Both the position numbers and the translations under genes were made by a program. Positions 1-6,224 of a stretch of DNA of 6,535 bases are shown here, in pieces. Below the pieces are notes generated by a model that saw only the letters and a list, made by a program, of their open reading frames with translations, was not told the DNA's origin and ran no database searches. Position 1 is the stretch's first letter, and each line of letters starts with the position of its first letter. Origin of the DNA: Oscillospiraceae bacterium (GTDB lineage: Bacteria > Bacillota > Clostridia > Oscillospirales > Oscillospiraceae); NCBI GenBank assembly GCA_029009035.1, contig JAQXJQ010000032.1:1-6535 (forward strand), written 5' to 3'.

Positions 1-890
1 TGGTCCTCGGGGACGATGTCCACATCCTCGGGACGGATGACCACATCCACGGCCTCATCCTTCTCGAAGCCGCTGTCCAGACAGGCGAAGCGGCGGTTGA
101 AGATCTCCACCACGCCGTCGGAACGCATGATGCCGTCGATAATATTGGACTCACCGATGAAGTCGGCCACAAAGGCGTTCTTGGGCTCGTTGTAGATGTC
201 CTCGGGGGTGCCGATCTGCTGGATGCGTCCGCCGTCCATGACCACCACGGTGTCGGACATGGCCAGGGCCTCCTCCTGGTCGTGGGTGACATAGATGAAG
301 GTGATGCCCATGGCCTGCTGGATGCGCTTCAGCTCGTTCTGCATATCCTTGCGCAGCTTCAGATCCAGGGCGCCCAGAGGCTCGTCCAGCAGCAGGACCT
401 TGGGACGGTTGACCAGAGCGCGGGCAATGGCCACACGCTGCTGCTGGCCGCCGGAGAGCTGGCTGATGGAGCGCTTCTCAAAGCCCTTGAGGTTCACGAC
501 CTCCAGCATCTCCAGCACCCGCTCCTGAATTTCCTTTTCCTTGATCTTGACCTTCTTGCCGTTTTCGTCGGTCTTGGGGATGCGCAGACCGAAGGCCACG
601 TTTTCGTAGACGTTCAGGTGGGGGAACAGCGCGTATTTCTGGAATACGGTGTTCACCGCCCGCCTGTGGGGCGGAATATCATTAATCCTCACACCGTCAA
701 AGAGAACGTCGCCGGATGTGGGAGACAGAAACCCTCCGATGATACGGAGCGTGGTTGTCTTGCCGCACCCGCTGGGTCCCAGCAGTGTGAGGAATTCTTT
801 ATCATTGATATACAGATTGATGTGATCAAGAATCACGTCATCGTCATAAGACATGACGCAGTCCTTCAGACGGATCAGTTCCTTGGCCAT
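1..890 (-). CDS. potA: PotA-like spermidine/putrescine ABC importer ATP-binding protein (C-terminus cut by window edge)
   Basis: ATPase subunit of a polyamine-type ABC importer, which powers uptake with the PotB and PotC permeases and the PotD binding protein at the inner face of the membrane. About 296 residues are visible and the frame is open to the left edge. All nucleotide-binding motifs are intact: Walker A GPSGCGKT (38-45), Q-loop Q84 in VFQKYALFPH, signature LSGGQ (145-149), Walker B VLLLDEP (165-171), D-loop GALD and H-loop H203 in VTHDQEEA. A regulatory TOBE-like domain begins after FIGE (about 244-247) and reaches RPED (286-289), as in PotA and related proteins. A Lys-rich insert (about 105-119) follows ENVAFGLRI and is absent from E. 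coli PotA. The ATG at 890 has the Shine-Dalgarno AGAGGGA seven bases upstream (898-904). The permease genes would lie beyond the left edge. Other importers of this family (e.g. for iron or thiamine) are less likely because VNTVFQKYALFPHLNVYENVAFGL fits PotA closely in pieces throughout. Confidence 0.93.
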   Translation of the reverse strand, partial: MAKELIRLKDCVMSYDDDVILDHINLYINDKEFLTLLGPSGCGKTTTLRIIGGFLSPTSGDVLFDGVRINDIPPHRRAVNTVFQKYALFPHLNVYENVAFGLRIPKTDENGKKVKIKEKEIQERVLEMLEVVNLKGFEKRSISQLSGGQQQRVAIARALVNRPKVLLLDEPLGALDLKLRKDMQNELKRIQQAMGITFIYVTHDQEEALAMSDTVVVMDGGRIQQIGTPEDIYNEPKNAFVADFIGESNIIDGIMRSDGVVEIFNRRFACLDSGFEKDEAVDVVIRPEDVDIVPED

Positions 891-1011
891 AACCCGGTCC
901 CTCTTTTCTATCTATTTTGGAAAAATGTCAGCTCCCTCGATTTATTCACCCGGGAAGACCGCGCCGATACATTCAGCCCACGGCTCCCACTTCGGGTTTT
1001 CACGGATAGCA
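891..1011 (-). other. Long 5' leader of potA
   Basis: If transcription starts about 7 bases after the -10 box at 1018-1023, the potA mRNA carries about 120 untranslated bases. Only very small stem-loops are visible, such as CCC-GAAGT-GGG and AGCC-GTG-GGCT in tandem, plus a TTTTT run before the Shine-Dalgarno site. I do not recognise a known riboswitch. A leader this long could hold a regulatory structure, but none can be demonstrated by eye. Confidence 0.35.
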
Positions 1012-1017
1012 AGGTAC

Positions 1018-1046
1018 ATAATAGTATTTATGCCCCCCGTTGTCAA
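1018..1046 (-). promoter_or_regulatory. SigA-type promoter of potA
   Basis: On the minus strand the box TTGACA (1046-1041) is followed after exactly 17 bases by TATTAT (1023-1018), a consensus -35 and a near-consensus -10. It lies in the gap between the end of the pseudouridine synthase gene and potA and points toward potA. The expected start is near 1011. It lets potA be transcribed independently of the gene upstream. Confidence 0.8.
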
Positions 1047-1074
1047 TGGATTTTTCCCGAAACGGCGGGGATTT

Positions 1075-2055
1075 TTACGCCTTATTTCCCGGGACGATAC
1101 CGGGGAAATATTCCTGCACAAAATCAATATCGGAAACGGTCCATTCCATGCCGTTGAGATGAGCCAGACACCCGGCGTCGGTGGTGAATTCAAAGCGCAG
1201 CTTGTAGGAATAAAGGGCCTGTCCGCTGCGGCCGTACTGCCTGTTGTCCCGCTCACGGCCATACTTGCCGTCGCCCAGCAGGGGGTGCCCGGCGGCGGCG
1301 AACTGAGCGCGGATCTGATGGGTGCGCCCGGTGATGAGGTCGCACTCCACCAGGGAGAGGCCGTTGCGGACTTCAATGGTATTATATAAGGTAAGGGCGG
1401 TCTTTCCGCCGGGGATGGGATGGTCGAAGACCTTGACCTGGGCTTTGTCCTCGTCTTTGAGGATAAAACCCTTCAGCTCGCCCTTGCGGGGCTTCATTTC
1501 GCCCTTGATGACGCAGAGATAGAGCTTGGTCAGTTCCCGGTCCTTGATCTTCTGGTTCATGATGCGCAGGGTCTCGGCGTTCTTCGCGGCGATGACGATG
1601 CCGCCGGTGTTGCGGTCGATGCGGTTGCACAGGGCGGGGGCGAAGGAGTTCTCCCAGTAGGGGGACCACTCCTTCTTCTGATAGAGGTAGGCCTGGATGT
1701 GGGTGATGAGGGTGTTGACCCGTTCGTTGTCGTCGGGGTGCACCACCATGCCGGGACGCTTGTTGAGCAGCATGAGGTTCTCGTCCTCGTAGACGATGTC
1801 CAGCTGGGGCTTGAACACGGAAAGAAAGGCGTTTTCACGATTGGGGGTTTCAAAAAACTCATCGTTGATGTATAATTGGAGCACATCCCCCACATTGAGC
1901 CGCACATCCCGCTTGGAGCCTTTGCCGTTGACCTTTACCCGCTTGAGGCGGATGTACTTCTGGGCAAGGGGCGCGGGGAGCAGGGGGAGGGTCTTGGCCA
2001 GCCAGCGATCCAAACGCTGCCCGGCGTCGTTCTTTCCGATGATGAATTCTTTCAT
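1075..2055 (-). CDS. RluA-family (RluC/RluD-like) 23S rRNA pseudouridine synthase
   Basis: Converts specific uridines in rRNA, probably 23S, to pseudouridine in the cytoplasm. The protein is 326 residues, usual for the RluC/RluD branch. An S4 RNA-binding domain (about 12-62, with AQKYIRLKRVKVNG) precedes the catalytic domain. The catalytic aspartate is D147 in CNRIDRNTGG, equivalent to the family HRLDxxTSG, with Asn in place of His. The conserved VVHPDD (104-109), GRTHQIRAQF (243-252) and GHPLLGDGKYG (256-266) are present. The start at 2055 is chosen because GGGAGGG (2062-2068) lies six bases upstream. The in-frame ATG at 2115 would lie upstream of the predicted promoter. The target base cannot be told from sequence, so no rlu symbol is assigned. 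It is divergent from yceD-rpmF, which also serve the large subunit. Confidence 0.93.
   Translation of the reverse strand: MKEFIIGKNDAGQRLDRWLAKTLPLLPAPLAQKYIRLKRVKVNGKGSKRDVRLNVGDVLQLYINDEFFETPNRENAFLSVFKPQLDIVYEDENLMLLNKRPGMVVHPDDNERVNTLITHIQAYLYQKKEWSPYWENSFAPALCNRIDRNTGGIVIAAKNAETLRIMNQKIKDRELTKLYLCVIKGEMKPRKGELKGFILKDEDKAQVKVFDHPIPGGKTALTLYNTIEVRNGLSLVECDLITGRTHQIRAQFAAAGHPLLGDGKYGRERDNRQYGRSGQALYSYKLRFEFTTDAGCLAHLNGMEWTVSDIDFVQEYFPGIVPGNKA
1083..1110. repeat. Imperfect palindrome at the 3' end of the pseudouridine synthase gene
   Basis: Arms at 1083-1093 and 1100-1110 (TATTTCCC against GGGAAATA, then one mismatch and two further pairs) flank a six-base loop. The element overlaps the last codons of the minus-strand gene. 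There is no T-run after it on either strand, so it is not a classic intrinsic terminator. It might slow 3' exonucleases at the mRNA end, or be a chance result of the codons used. Confidence 0.4.
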
Positions 2056-2091
2056 AACAGGCCCTCCCGAGGATGAGTTCACAACAATAAT

Positions 2092-2100
2092 AGTATACCA
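2092..2100 (-). promoter_or_regulatory. Extended -10 promoter of the pseudouridine synthase gene
   Basis: Reading the minus strand, TGG-TATACT (2100-2092) is an extended -10 element. The -35 region is poor, being a T-run instead of TTGACA, which is typical where the TGn extension compensates. The expected start near 2085 leaves a leader of about 30 bases before the ATG at 2055, and this supports 2055 over the upstream ATG at 2115. Confidence 0.6.
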
Positions 2101-2143
2101 CAGAAATTTCCGCAAAAAAAGAGTCTAAAATGAAAGAAAGTAT

Positions 2144-2172
2144 TTGACAACAGAGGTATATTTGGATATAAT
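2144..2172 (+). promoter_or_regulatory. Full-consensus SigA promoter of yceD-rpmF
   Basis: TTGACA (2144-2149), 17 bases, then TATAAT (2167-2172): both hexamers match the vegetative consensus exactly at optimal spacing. The sequence just upstream (about 2113-2143) is A-rich and could act as an UP element. Transcription should start near 2179 and give a leader of about 25 bases to yceD. Strong constitutive transcription is expected for a ribosomal protein operon. Confidence 0.9.
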
Positions 2173-2204
2173 ACCATCTGTGCCATTATGCGAGAGGTGT
2201 ACTG

Positions 2205-2708
2205 ATGAAACTGGATTTGAAGCAGATCGCCCGTGAGCCGGGTTCCGTTTTACCCTTCAGCTACGATCTGGATATGACCGGACTGGAAGTAAACGGTTGT
2301 CGGCCGGTGACCAAACCTGTCCGTGTGGAAGGTCGGGTGCGGAATATGGCCGGCGCCATGCTTTTGAATGCGGTAATGGGCACCACCCTGTCGCTGAACT
2401 GTGACCGCTGCAACAAGCCCTTCACCCGGGAAAAGACCGTGGAGTATGAAACCCTCCTGGCCGCCGAGCTGGAGGACGAGGAGAACGATGATATCGTCCT
2501 TCTGGACCGTGATGGGCAGTTGGATCTGGACGAGCTGTTGGGTGATGTATTCATCCTCGAATTGGACACAAAGAATCTCTGTTCCGAGGACTGCAAAGGG
2601 CTTTGTGCCGGATGCGGTGCCGATTTGAACGAGGAGCCCTGCCGCTGCAAGCGGGAGGTAGACCCCCGCCTTGCCAAGCTGGCCCAGCTCCTGGAGCGGG
2701 ATCACTGA
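2205..2708 (+). CDS. yceD: YceD/DUF177 family protein, large-subunit rRNA accumulation factor
   Basis: A 167-residue DUF177 protein. E. coli YceD is needed for normal 23S rRNA accumulation; its biochemical mechanism is not settled. Family features visible are the central C66-D-R-C69 pair in LSLNCDRCNKPF, a very acidic segment (about 88-112), and the C-terminal cysteine cluster C126, C130, C134, C137, C146, C148 in DCKGLCAGCGADLN, ending in DPRLAKLAQLL. The cysteine spacing suggests metal binding, probably zinc, which is an inference. Shine-Dalgarno AGAGGT (2193-2198) sits six bases before the ATG. rpmF follows after 38 bases without a terminator, so the two form one operon, a widespread bacterial arrangement. 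Confidence 0.92.
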   Translation: MKLDLKQIAREPGSVLPFSYDLDMTGLEVNGCRPVTKPVRVEGRVRNMAGAMLLNAVMGTTLSLNCDRCNKPFTREKTVEYETLLAAELEDEENDDIVLLDRDGQLDLDELLGDVFILELDTKNLCSEDCKGLCAGCGADLNEEPCRCKREVDPRLAKLAQLLERDH

Positions 2709-2746
2709 CAAGTATTTAACTATCATGTCCATAGGAGGTGTCAAAG

Positions 2747-2926
2747 ATGGCCGTCCCTAAGAGTAAGGTTTCCAAGCAGCGTAGAAATAAGCGCCGCAGC
2801 TCCGTGTGGAAGCTGGAGAATCCCAGCGTCAACACCTGCCCCAAGTGTGGTGCTGCCCGCCTGCCCCATCGTGTTTGCAGCAAGTGCATGAACTACGATG
2901 GTCACGAGGTCGTTGCCAGCAAGTAA
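2747..2926 (+). CDS. rpmF: 50S ribosomal protein L32 (bL32)
   Basis: A 59-residue protein of the large ribosomal subunit. The start MAVPKSKVSKQRRNKRR is the hallmark of bL32. A zinc ribbon is formed by C31, C34 (CPKCG) and C44, C47 (CSKC), so this is the zinc-binding four-cysteine form. The ATG at 2747 is chosen because GGAGGTG (2734-2740) lies just upstream. An in-frame GTG at 2738 falls inside that Shine-Dalgarno site and is not a plausible start. It is the last gene of the yceD-rpmF operon and is followed ten bases later by a strong terminator. Confidence 0.97.
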   Translation: MAVPKSKVSKQRRNKRRSSVWKLENPSVNTCPKCGAARLPHRVCSKCMNYDGHEVVASK

Positions 2927-2935
2927 TTGCTGCAC

Positions 2936-2970
2936 AAAAGCTGCCGCGAACTGCGGCAGCTTTTTCTTTT
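2936..2970 (+). terminator. Intrinsic terminator of yceD-rpmF
   Basis: A 12-bp perfect stem (AAAAGCTGCCGC at 2936-2947 with GCGGCAGCTTTT at 2953-2964) encloses the loop GAACT. It runs into a T-rich tail, TTTTTCTTTT (2961-2970). This is a textbook rho-independent terminator. Confidence 0.95.
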
Positions 2971-3031
2971 GTGTGCCGTGATATTATTTGCAGGAATTTT
3001 ACAGAAATGCCTACCACTTTTTCCTGATTTC

Positions 3032-3040
3032 TGTTATAAT
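3032..3040 (+). promoter_or_regulatory. Extended -10 promoter of der-plsY-gpsA
   Basis: TGT-TATAAT (3032-3040) is a perfect extended -10 element. No good -35 hexamer lies at the proper distance (TACCAC at 3012-3017). The predicted start is near 3047, about 26 bases before the der ATG. Since a strong terminator lies just upstream, this promoter must supply the operon. Confidence 0.75.
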
Positions 3041-3072
3041 ATCTTTCAATCTCATTTTACGGAGGTAGCATC

Positions 3073-4401
3073 ATGTCCAAGCCCTTAGTGGCCATTGTCG
3101 GCCGCCCGAATGTGGGCAAGTCCATGCTCTTCAATAAGCTCACCGGGCAGCGCCTGTCCATCGTGGAGGATACCCCCGGCGTCACCCGCGACCGGCTCTA
3201 TGCCCAGGCGGAATGGCGCAGCCGTACCTTCGACCTGGTGGATACCGGCGGTATCGAGCCCAGCACCGACAACCAGATCCTGACCTTCATGCGGGAGCAG
3301 GCGGAGATCGCCATTTCCACCGCGGATGTCATCATCTTTGTCTGCGACATCAAGACCGGCATGACCGCCGCCGACCAGGAAGTGGCCGGTATGCTCCAGC
3401 GCTCCAAGAAGCCCGTGGTGCTGGCGGTGAACAAGATGGACGCCACGGGCCACACCAACCCCGATATCTATGAGTTCTATAATCTGGGCCTGGGCGATCC
3501 CTATCCCGTCTCCGCTGTCCACGGCCACGGCACCGGCGATCTGCTGGACGCCTGCTTTGAGCACTTCCCCCCCGAGGAGGAGGAAGAGGAGGAGGACGAT
3601 GTGGTCAAGGTGGCCATCATCGGTAAGCCCAATGTGGGCAAGTCCTCTCTGACCAACCGGATCTTGGGTGAGGAGCGGGTCATCGTCTCCGATGTGGCCG
3701 GTACCACCCGGGACGCGGTGGACAGCTACTTTGAAAACGAGACGGGCAAATATCTCATCATCGACACTGCCGGTATGCGCAAGAAGTCCAAGGTGGATGA
3801 CCGGGTGGAGAAGTTTTCCGTGCTGCGTGCCACCATGGCCATCGAGCGCAGCGACGTCTGCCTCATCCTCATCGACGCCAACGAAGGGGTCACCGAGCAG
3901 GACACCAAGGTGGCCGGTCTGGCCCATGAGGCGGGAAAGGCCTGCATCATCGTGGTGAACAAGTGGGACGCGGTGGAGAAGGACGATAAGACCATGAAGC
4001 GCATGGAGGAGGATATCCGCCGTGATCTGGCCTATATGACCTACGCGCCCATCGTGTTTATCTCCGCCCTGACCGGACAGCGGGTGACCAAGCTCTTCGA
4101 TGTGATCCAGGCTGTGGTCAATCAGGCCGCCATGCGCATCCCCACCGGTGTGCTCAACTCCGTTCTGGCCGACGCCACTACCCGCGTCCAGCCTCCCACG
4201 GACAAGGGGCGCCGTCTGAAGATCTACTATATGACGCAGGTGGGCGTGAAGCCCCCGCACTTTGTCATCTTCTGCAACGACGCCCGGCTGTTCCACTTCT
4301 CTTACCAGCGCTATATCGAGAACCAGATCAGAAGCACCTTCGGTCTGGTGGGTACGCCGGTACAGATCACCGTCCGCCAGAAGGGCGACAAGGAGGAGTA
4401 A
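3073..4401 (+). CDS. der: Ribosome assembly GTPase Der (EngA)
   Basis: Essential tandem GTPase that acts late in 50S assembly in the cytoplasm. The 442 residues match the family length. The first G domain has GRPNVGKS (10-17), TPGVTRD (34-40), DTGG (57-60) and NKMD (120-123). An acidic linker (about 168-176, a Glu run then Asp-Asp) leads to the second G domain with GKPNVGKS (184-191), DTAGMRKK (231-238), NKWD (296-299) and SALTG (331-335). A KH-like RNA-binding domain fills the C-terminus (about 355-440). Both GTP sites look functional. The residue after the first P-loop serine is Met18 where Thr is usual in this family. GGAGG (3061-3065) lies seven bases before the ATG. It is the first gene of an operon with plsY, which starts four bases after the der stop codon. 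Confidence 0.97.
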   Translation: MSKPLVAIVGRPNVGKSMLFNKLTGQRLSIVEDTPGVTRDRLYAQAEWRSRTFDLVDTGGIEPSTDNQILTFMREQAEIAISTADVIIFVCDIKTGMTAADQEVAGMLQRSKKPVVLAVNKMDATGHTNPDIYEFYNLGLGDPYPVSAVHGHGTGDLLDACFEHFPPEEEEEEEDDVVKVAIIGKPNVGKSSLTNRILGEERVIVSDVAGTTRDAVDSYFENETGKYLIIDTAGMRKKSKVDDRVEKFSVLRATMAIERSDVCLILIDANEGVTEQDTKVAGLAHEAGKACIIVVNKWDAVEKDDKTMKRMEEDIRRDLAYMTYAPIVFISALTGQRVTKLFDVIQAVVNQAAMRIPTGVLNSVLADATTRVQPPTDKGRRLKIYYMTQVGVKPPHFVIFCNDARLFHFSYQRYIENQIRSTFGLVGTPVQITVRQKGDKEE

Positions 4402-4404
4402 ACC

Positions 4405-5109
4405 ATGTTGGACATATTGCGGCAGCAGTTCGCGCTTACGCCCGGATGGGTGCTGGTGGCCATCATCGGGACCGGTCTGGCGGCCTATTTTCTGGGGTGC
4501 TGCAACGGTGCGGTGATGATCTCTCGCTTTGTGCTGAAGGATGATGTTCGTCAGCATGGCAGCGGCAACGGCGGCCTCACCAATTTCTGCCGTGTGCACG
4601 GCGGCGCCCTCAGCGTGTTCGTCATTTTGATTGATGTGCTGAAAACGGTGGTCAGCCTGCTGCTGGCGGCCTATGTGTTCCGCTGCATCAGCCCCGAGCT
4701 GGTGCCTTTGGCCAAGTACTGGGCCGGCTTGTGCTGCTCTCTGGGCCACGGATTTCCCTGCACCTTCCGCTTCAAGGGCGGAAAGGGTGTGCTGTCCGGC
4801 GGCGTCATTGCCATCATGATCGACTGGCGTCTGGCCCTGCTGGTGTGGGGTGCCTTCGTCATCCTGGCCGTCACCACCAGATATGTGTCTCTGGGCTCCA
4901 TCGCCGCGGGCGCGCTGTTCCCTGTGGGCACCGTCTTTTTGTACCGTGATCCGCTGATCATTGTTCTGTCCATTCTGGTGGGCGGTATGCTGGTGGTCAA
5001 GCACCATGCCAATATTCGCCGCCTGATCAGCGGGACGGAGTCCAAGTTCAAGATGAAGGGCACGAAGAAAACCGGGGAGTCTGCCGGACAGACGGAGGAA
5101 AAACAGTGA
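4405..5109 (+). CDS. plsY: Acyl-phosphate:glycerol-3-phosphate acyltransferase PlsY
   Basis: Integral membrane enzyme that transfers an acyl group from acyl-phosphate to sn-glycerol 3-phosphate, the first step of phosphatidic acid synthesis in most Gram-positive bacteria. The three cytoplasmic PlsY motifs are recognisable: GSGNGGLTNFCRVHG (52-66), FKGGKGVLSGG (123-133) preceded by LGHGFP, and KHHANIRRLISGTE (199-212). Hydrophobic stretches lie near 14-34, 68-92, 103-118, 136-157, 162-179 and 183-199. At 234 residues it is longer than the usual 200 or so, owing to a charged Lys/Glu-rich tail after about 213. Motif 1 departs from the common GSGNIGATN, with Gly and Leu at the variable places. 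Shine-Dalgarno AGGAGG (4391-4396) lies inside the end of der, eight bases before the ATG. Its stop codon overlaps the gpsA start. Confidence 0.93.
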   Translation: MLDILRQQFALTPGWVLVAIIGTGLAAYFLGCCNGAVMISRFVLKDDVRQHGSGNGGLTNFCRVHGGALSVFVILIDVLKTVVSLLLAAYVFRCISPELVPLAKYWAGLCCSLGHGFPCTFRFKGGKGVLSGGVIAIMIDWRLALLVWGAFVILAVTTRYVSLGSIAAGALFPVGTVFLYRDPLIIVLSILVGGMLVVKHHANIRRLISGTESKFKMKGTKKTGESAGQTEEKQ

Positions 5110-6116
5110 AAACAGCAGTGATCGGAAGCGGCGCCTGGGGCACGGCCCTGGCAATGGTGCTGCTGGGAAACGGACATCAGGTCTCCCTGTGGAGCTACAG
5201 CCGGCAGGAGAGCGATACGCTGAAGCAGAAGCGTGAAAACCCCATGCTCCCCGGTGTTCCCCTGCCCGAGGAGTTGGAGCTGACGACGGATATCAACTGT
5301 GTCAAGGGCTGTAAAGCTATTGTGCTTGCCACACCGTCCTTTGCCGTGCGCACCACTGCCCGGCAGGTGGGGGCTGCGGTGGAGCCGGGCACGGTCATCG
5401 TGCTGGTGTCCAAGGGCATCGAGAAGGACAGTTCTCTGCTGCTCCATCAGGTGGTGGAGCAGGAGGTGGGGGAGAAATGCCCCGTGGTGGTGCTGTCCGG
5501 CCCCTCCCATGCCGAGGAAGTGGGGCGGGGGATACCGACCGGCGTGGTGGTGGCCAGTGAGGACCGCTTCGCCGCCGAACTGGTTCAGGACCTGTTTATG
5601 AACCGGCGGTTCCGCATCTACACCTCCTCCGATATTCTGGGTGTAGAGATCGGCGCGGCCATGAAGAATGTCATCGCCCTGTGCGCCGGCTGCTGCGTGG
5701 GTATGGGCTACGGCGACAACACCAAGGCCATGCTCATGACCCGAGGTCTCACCGAGATCGCCCGGCTGGGGGTGGCGCTGGGTGCCCGGAAGGAGACCTT
5801 CGCCGGTCTGGCCGGCGTGGGCGACCTGATCGTCACCTGCACCTCCATGCACTCCCGCAACTGCCGTGCAGGCATCCTGCTGGGCAAGGGCAAGACCATG
5901 GAGGAGATCATGGCGGAGATGGGCGGCTCTGTGGTGGAGGGCTACTATGCCGCCGCCAGCGCCAAGGCTCTGGCCGACAAGGCCGGGGTGGAGATGCCCA
6001 TTACCACCGGCGCCTACGAGGTGCTGTATGAGGGGAAGGACCCCCATCTGGTGCTGGCCCAGCTGATGAACCGGGAAAAGCGCCAGGAGCTGGAGACTGA
6101 GGAGTCCTGGATCTGA
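5106..6116 (+). CDS. gpsA: NAD(P)-dependent glycerol-3-phosphate dehydrogenase
   Basis: Cytoplasmic enzyme reducing dihydroxyacetone phosphate to sn-glycerol 3-phosphate, the substrate of the neighbouring PlsY. The 336 residues fit the family. An N-terminal Rossmann fold carries GSGAWGTALA (7-16). Conserved catalytic-site elements are SKGIE with K103, GPSHAEEV (132-139), GAAMKNVIA with K187, GVGDLIVTC (237-245), and MHSRNCRAG (248-256) with R251. The start is a GTG at 5106 that overlaps the plsY stop as GTGA. GGAGG (5094-5098) lies seven bases upstream, and no better ATG exists. The overlap suggests translational coupling with plsY, matching production and use of glycerol 3-phosphate. It is the last gene of the operon, followed by hairpins at 6128 and 6177. 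Confidence 0.97.
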   Translation: MKTAVIGSGAWGTALAMVLLGNGHQVSLWSYSRQESDTLKQKRENPMLPGVPLPEELELTTDINCVKGCKAIVLATPSFAVRTTARQVGAAVEPGTVIVLVSKGIEKDSSLLLHQVVEQEVGEKCPVVVLSGPSHAEEVGRGIPTGVVVASEDRFAAELVQDLFMNRRFRIYTSSDILGVEIGAAMKNVIALCAGCCVGMGYGDNTKAMLMTRGLTEIARLGVALGARKETFAGLAGVGDLIVTCTSMHSRNCRAGILLGKGKTMEEIMAEMGGSVVEGYYAAASAKALADKAGVEMPITTGAYEVLYEGKDPHLVLAQLMNREKRQELETEESWI

Positions 6117-6127
6117 CAGAAAAGCGG

Positions 6128-6157
6128 CAAGGCGCGGGATTATTTTCCCGCGCCTTG
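6128..6157. terminator. GC-rich hairpin downstream of gpsA
   Basis: A perfect 12-bp stem (CAAGGCGCGGGA at 6128-6139 with TCCCGCGCCTTG at 6146-6157) has a six-base loop. On the plus strand it is followed by TGTGATGTT, a poor U-tract. On the minus strand the stem is followed by CCGCTTTTCTG. It could be a weak terminator or an mRNA 3'-end stabiliser for gpsA, working with the hairpin at 6177. Confidence 0.6.
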
Positions 6158-6176
6158 TGTGATGTTGGAAAGAAAG

Positions 6177-6210
6177 AAAACGCCCTGTACCGTTTGGTAC
6201 AGGGCGTTTT
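6177..6210. terminator. Bidirectional intrinsic terminator between gpsA and rpmB
   Basis: A perfect 15-bp stem (AAAACGCCCTGTACC at 6177-6191 with GGTACAGGGCGTTTT at 6196-6210) encloses the loop GTTT. The T-run is TTTTAATTG on the plus strand and TTTTCTTTCTTT on the minus strand. It can therefore end both convergent transcripts, with the minus-strand tail (rpmB) the better of the two. Confidence 0.92.
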
Positions 6211-6224
6211 AATTGCCGAAACAA

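Noticed and set aside
1050..1077. Terminator-like CCCG...CGGG with flanking T/A runs
   Set aside because: The stem is only four base pairs. The T-run falls on the plus strand, where there is no gene to end; on the minus strand it is followed by A's.
282..1157. Plus-strand frame of 291 codons
   Set aside because: It lies opposite potA, whose nucleotide-binding motifs are all intact on the minus strand, and it continues through the potA promoter. It has no recognisable domain.
2056..2115. Upstream ATG at 2115 for the pseudouridine synthase
   Set aside because: It would add 20 residues unlike the family, lies upstream of the predicted transcript start and lacks a Shine-Dalgarno site, while 2055 has GGGAGGG at good spacing.
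2738..2746. GTG start three codons upstream for rpmF
   Set aside because: The GTG lies within the Shine-Dalgarno sequence of the ATG at 2747, and bL32 proteins start MAVPK.
3085..5154. Open frame of 689 codons on the minus strand opposite der and plsY
   Set aside because: It is the mirror of two highly conserved genes, has a His/Gly/Gln/Asp-rich low-complexity composition, no recognisable domain and no credible Shine-Dalgarno site. Long antisense frames are expected opposite GC-rich genes.
4671..6224. Open frame of 517 codons on the minus strand opposite plsY and gpsA
   Set aside because: It runs through both terminator hairpins and lies opposite gpsA and plsY, with no domain-like sequence. 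It is an antisense shadow.
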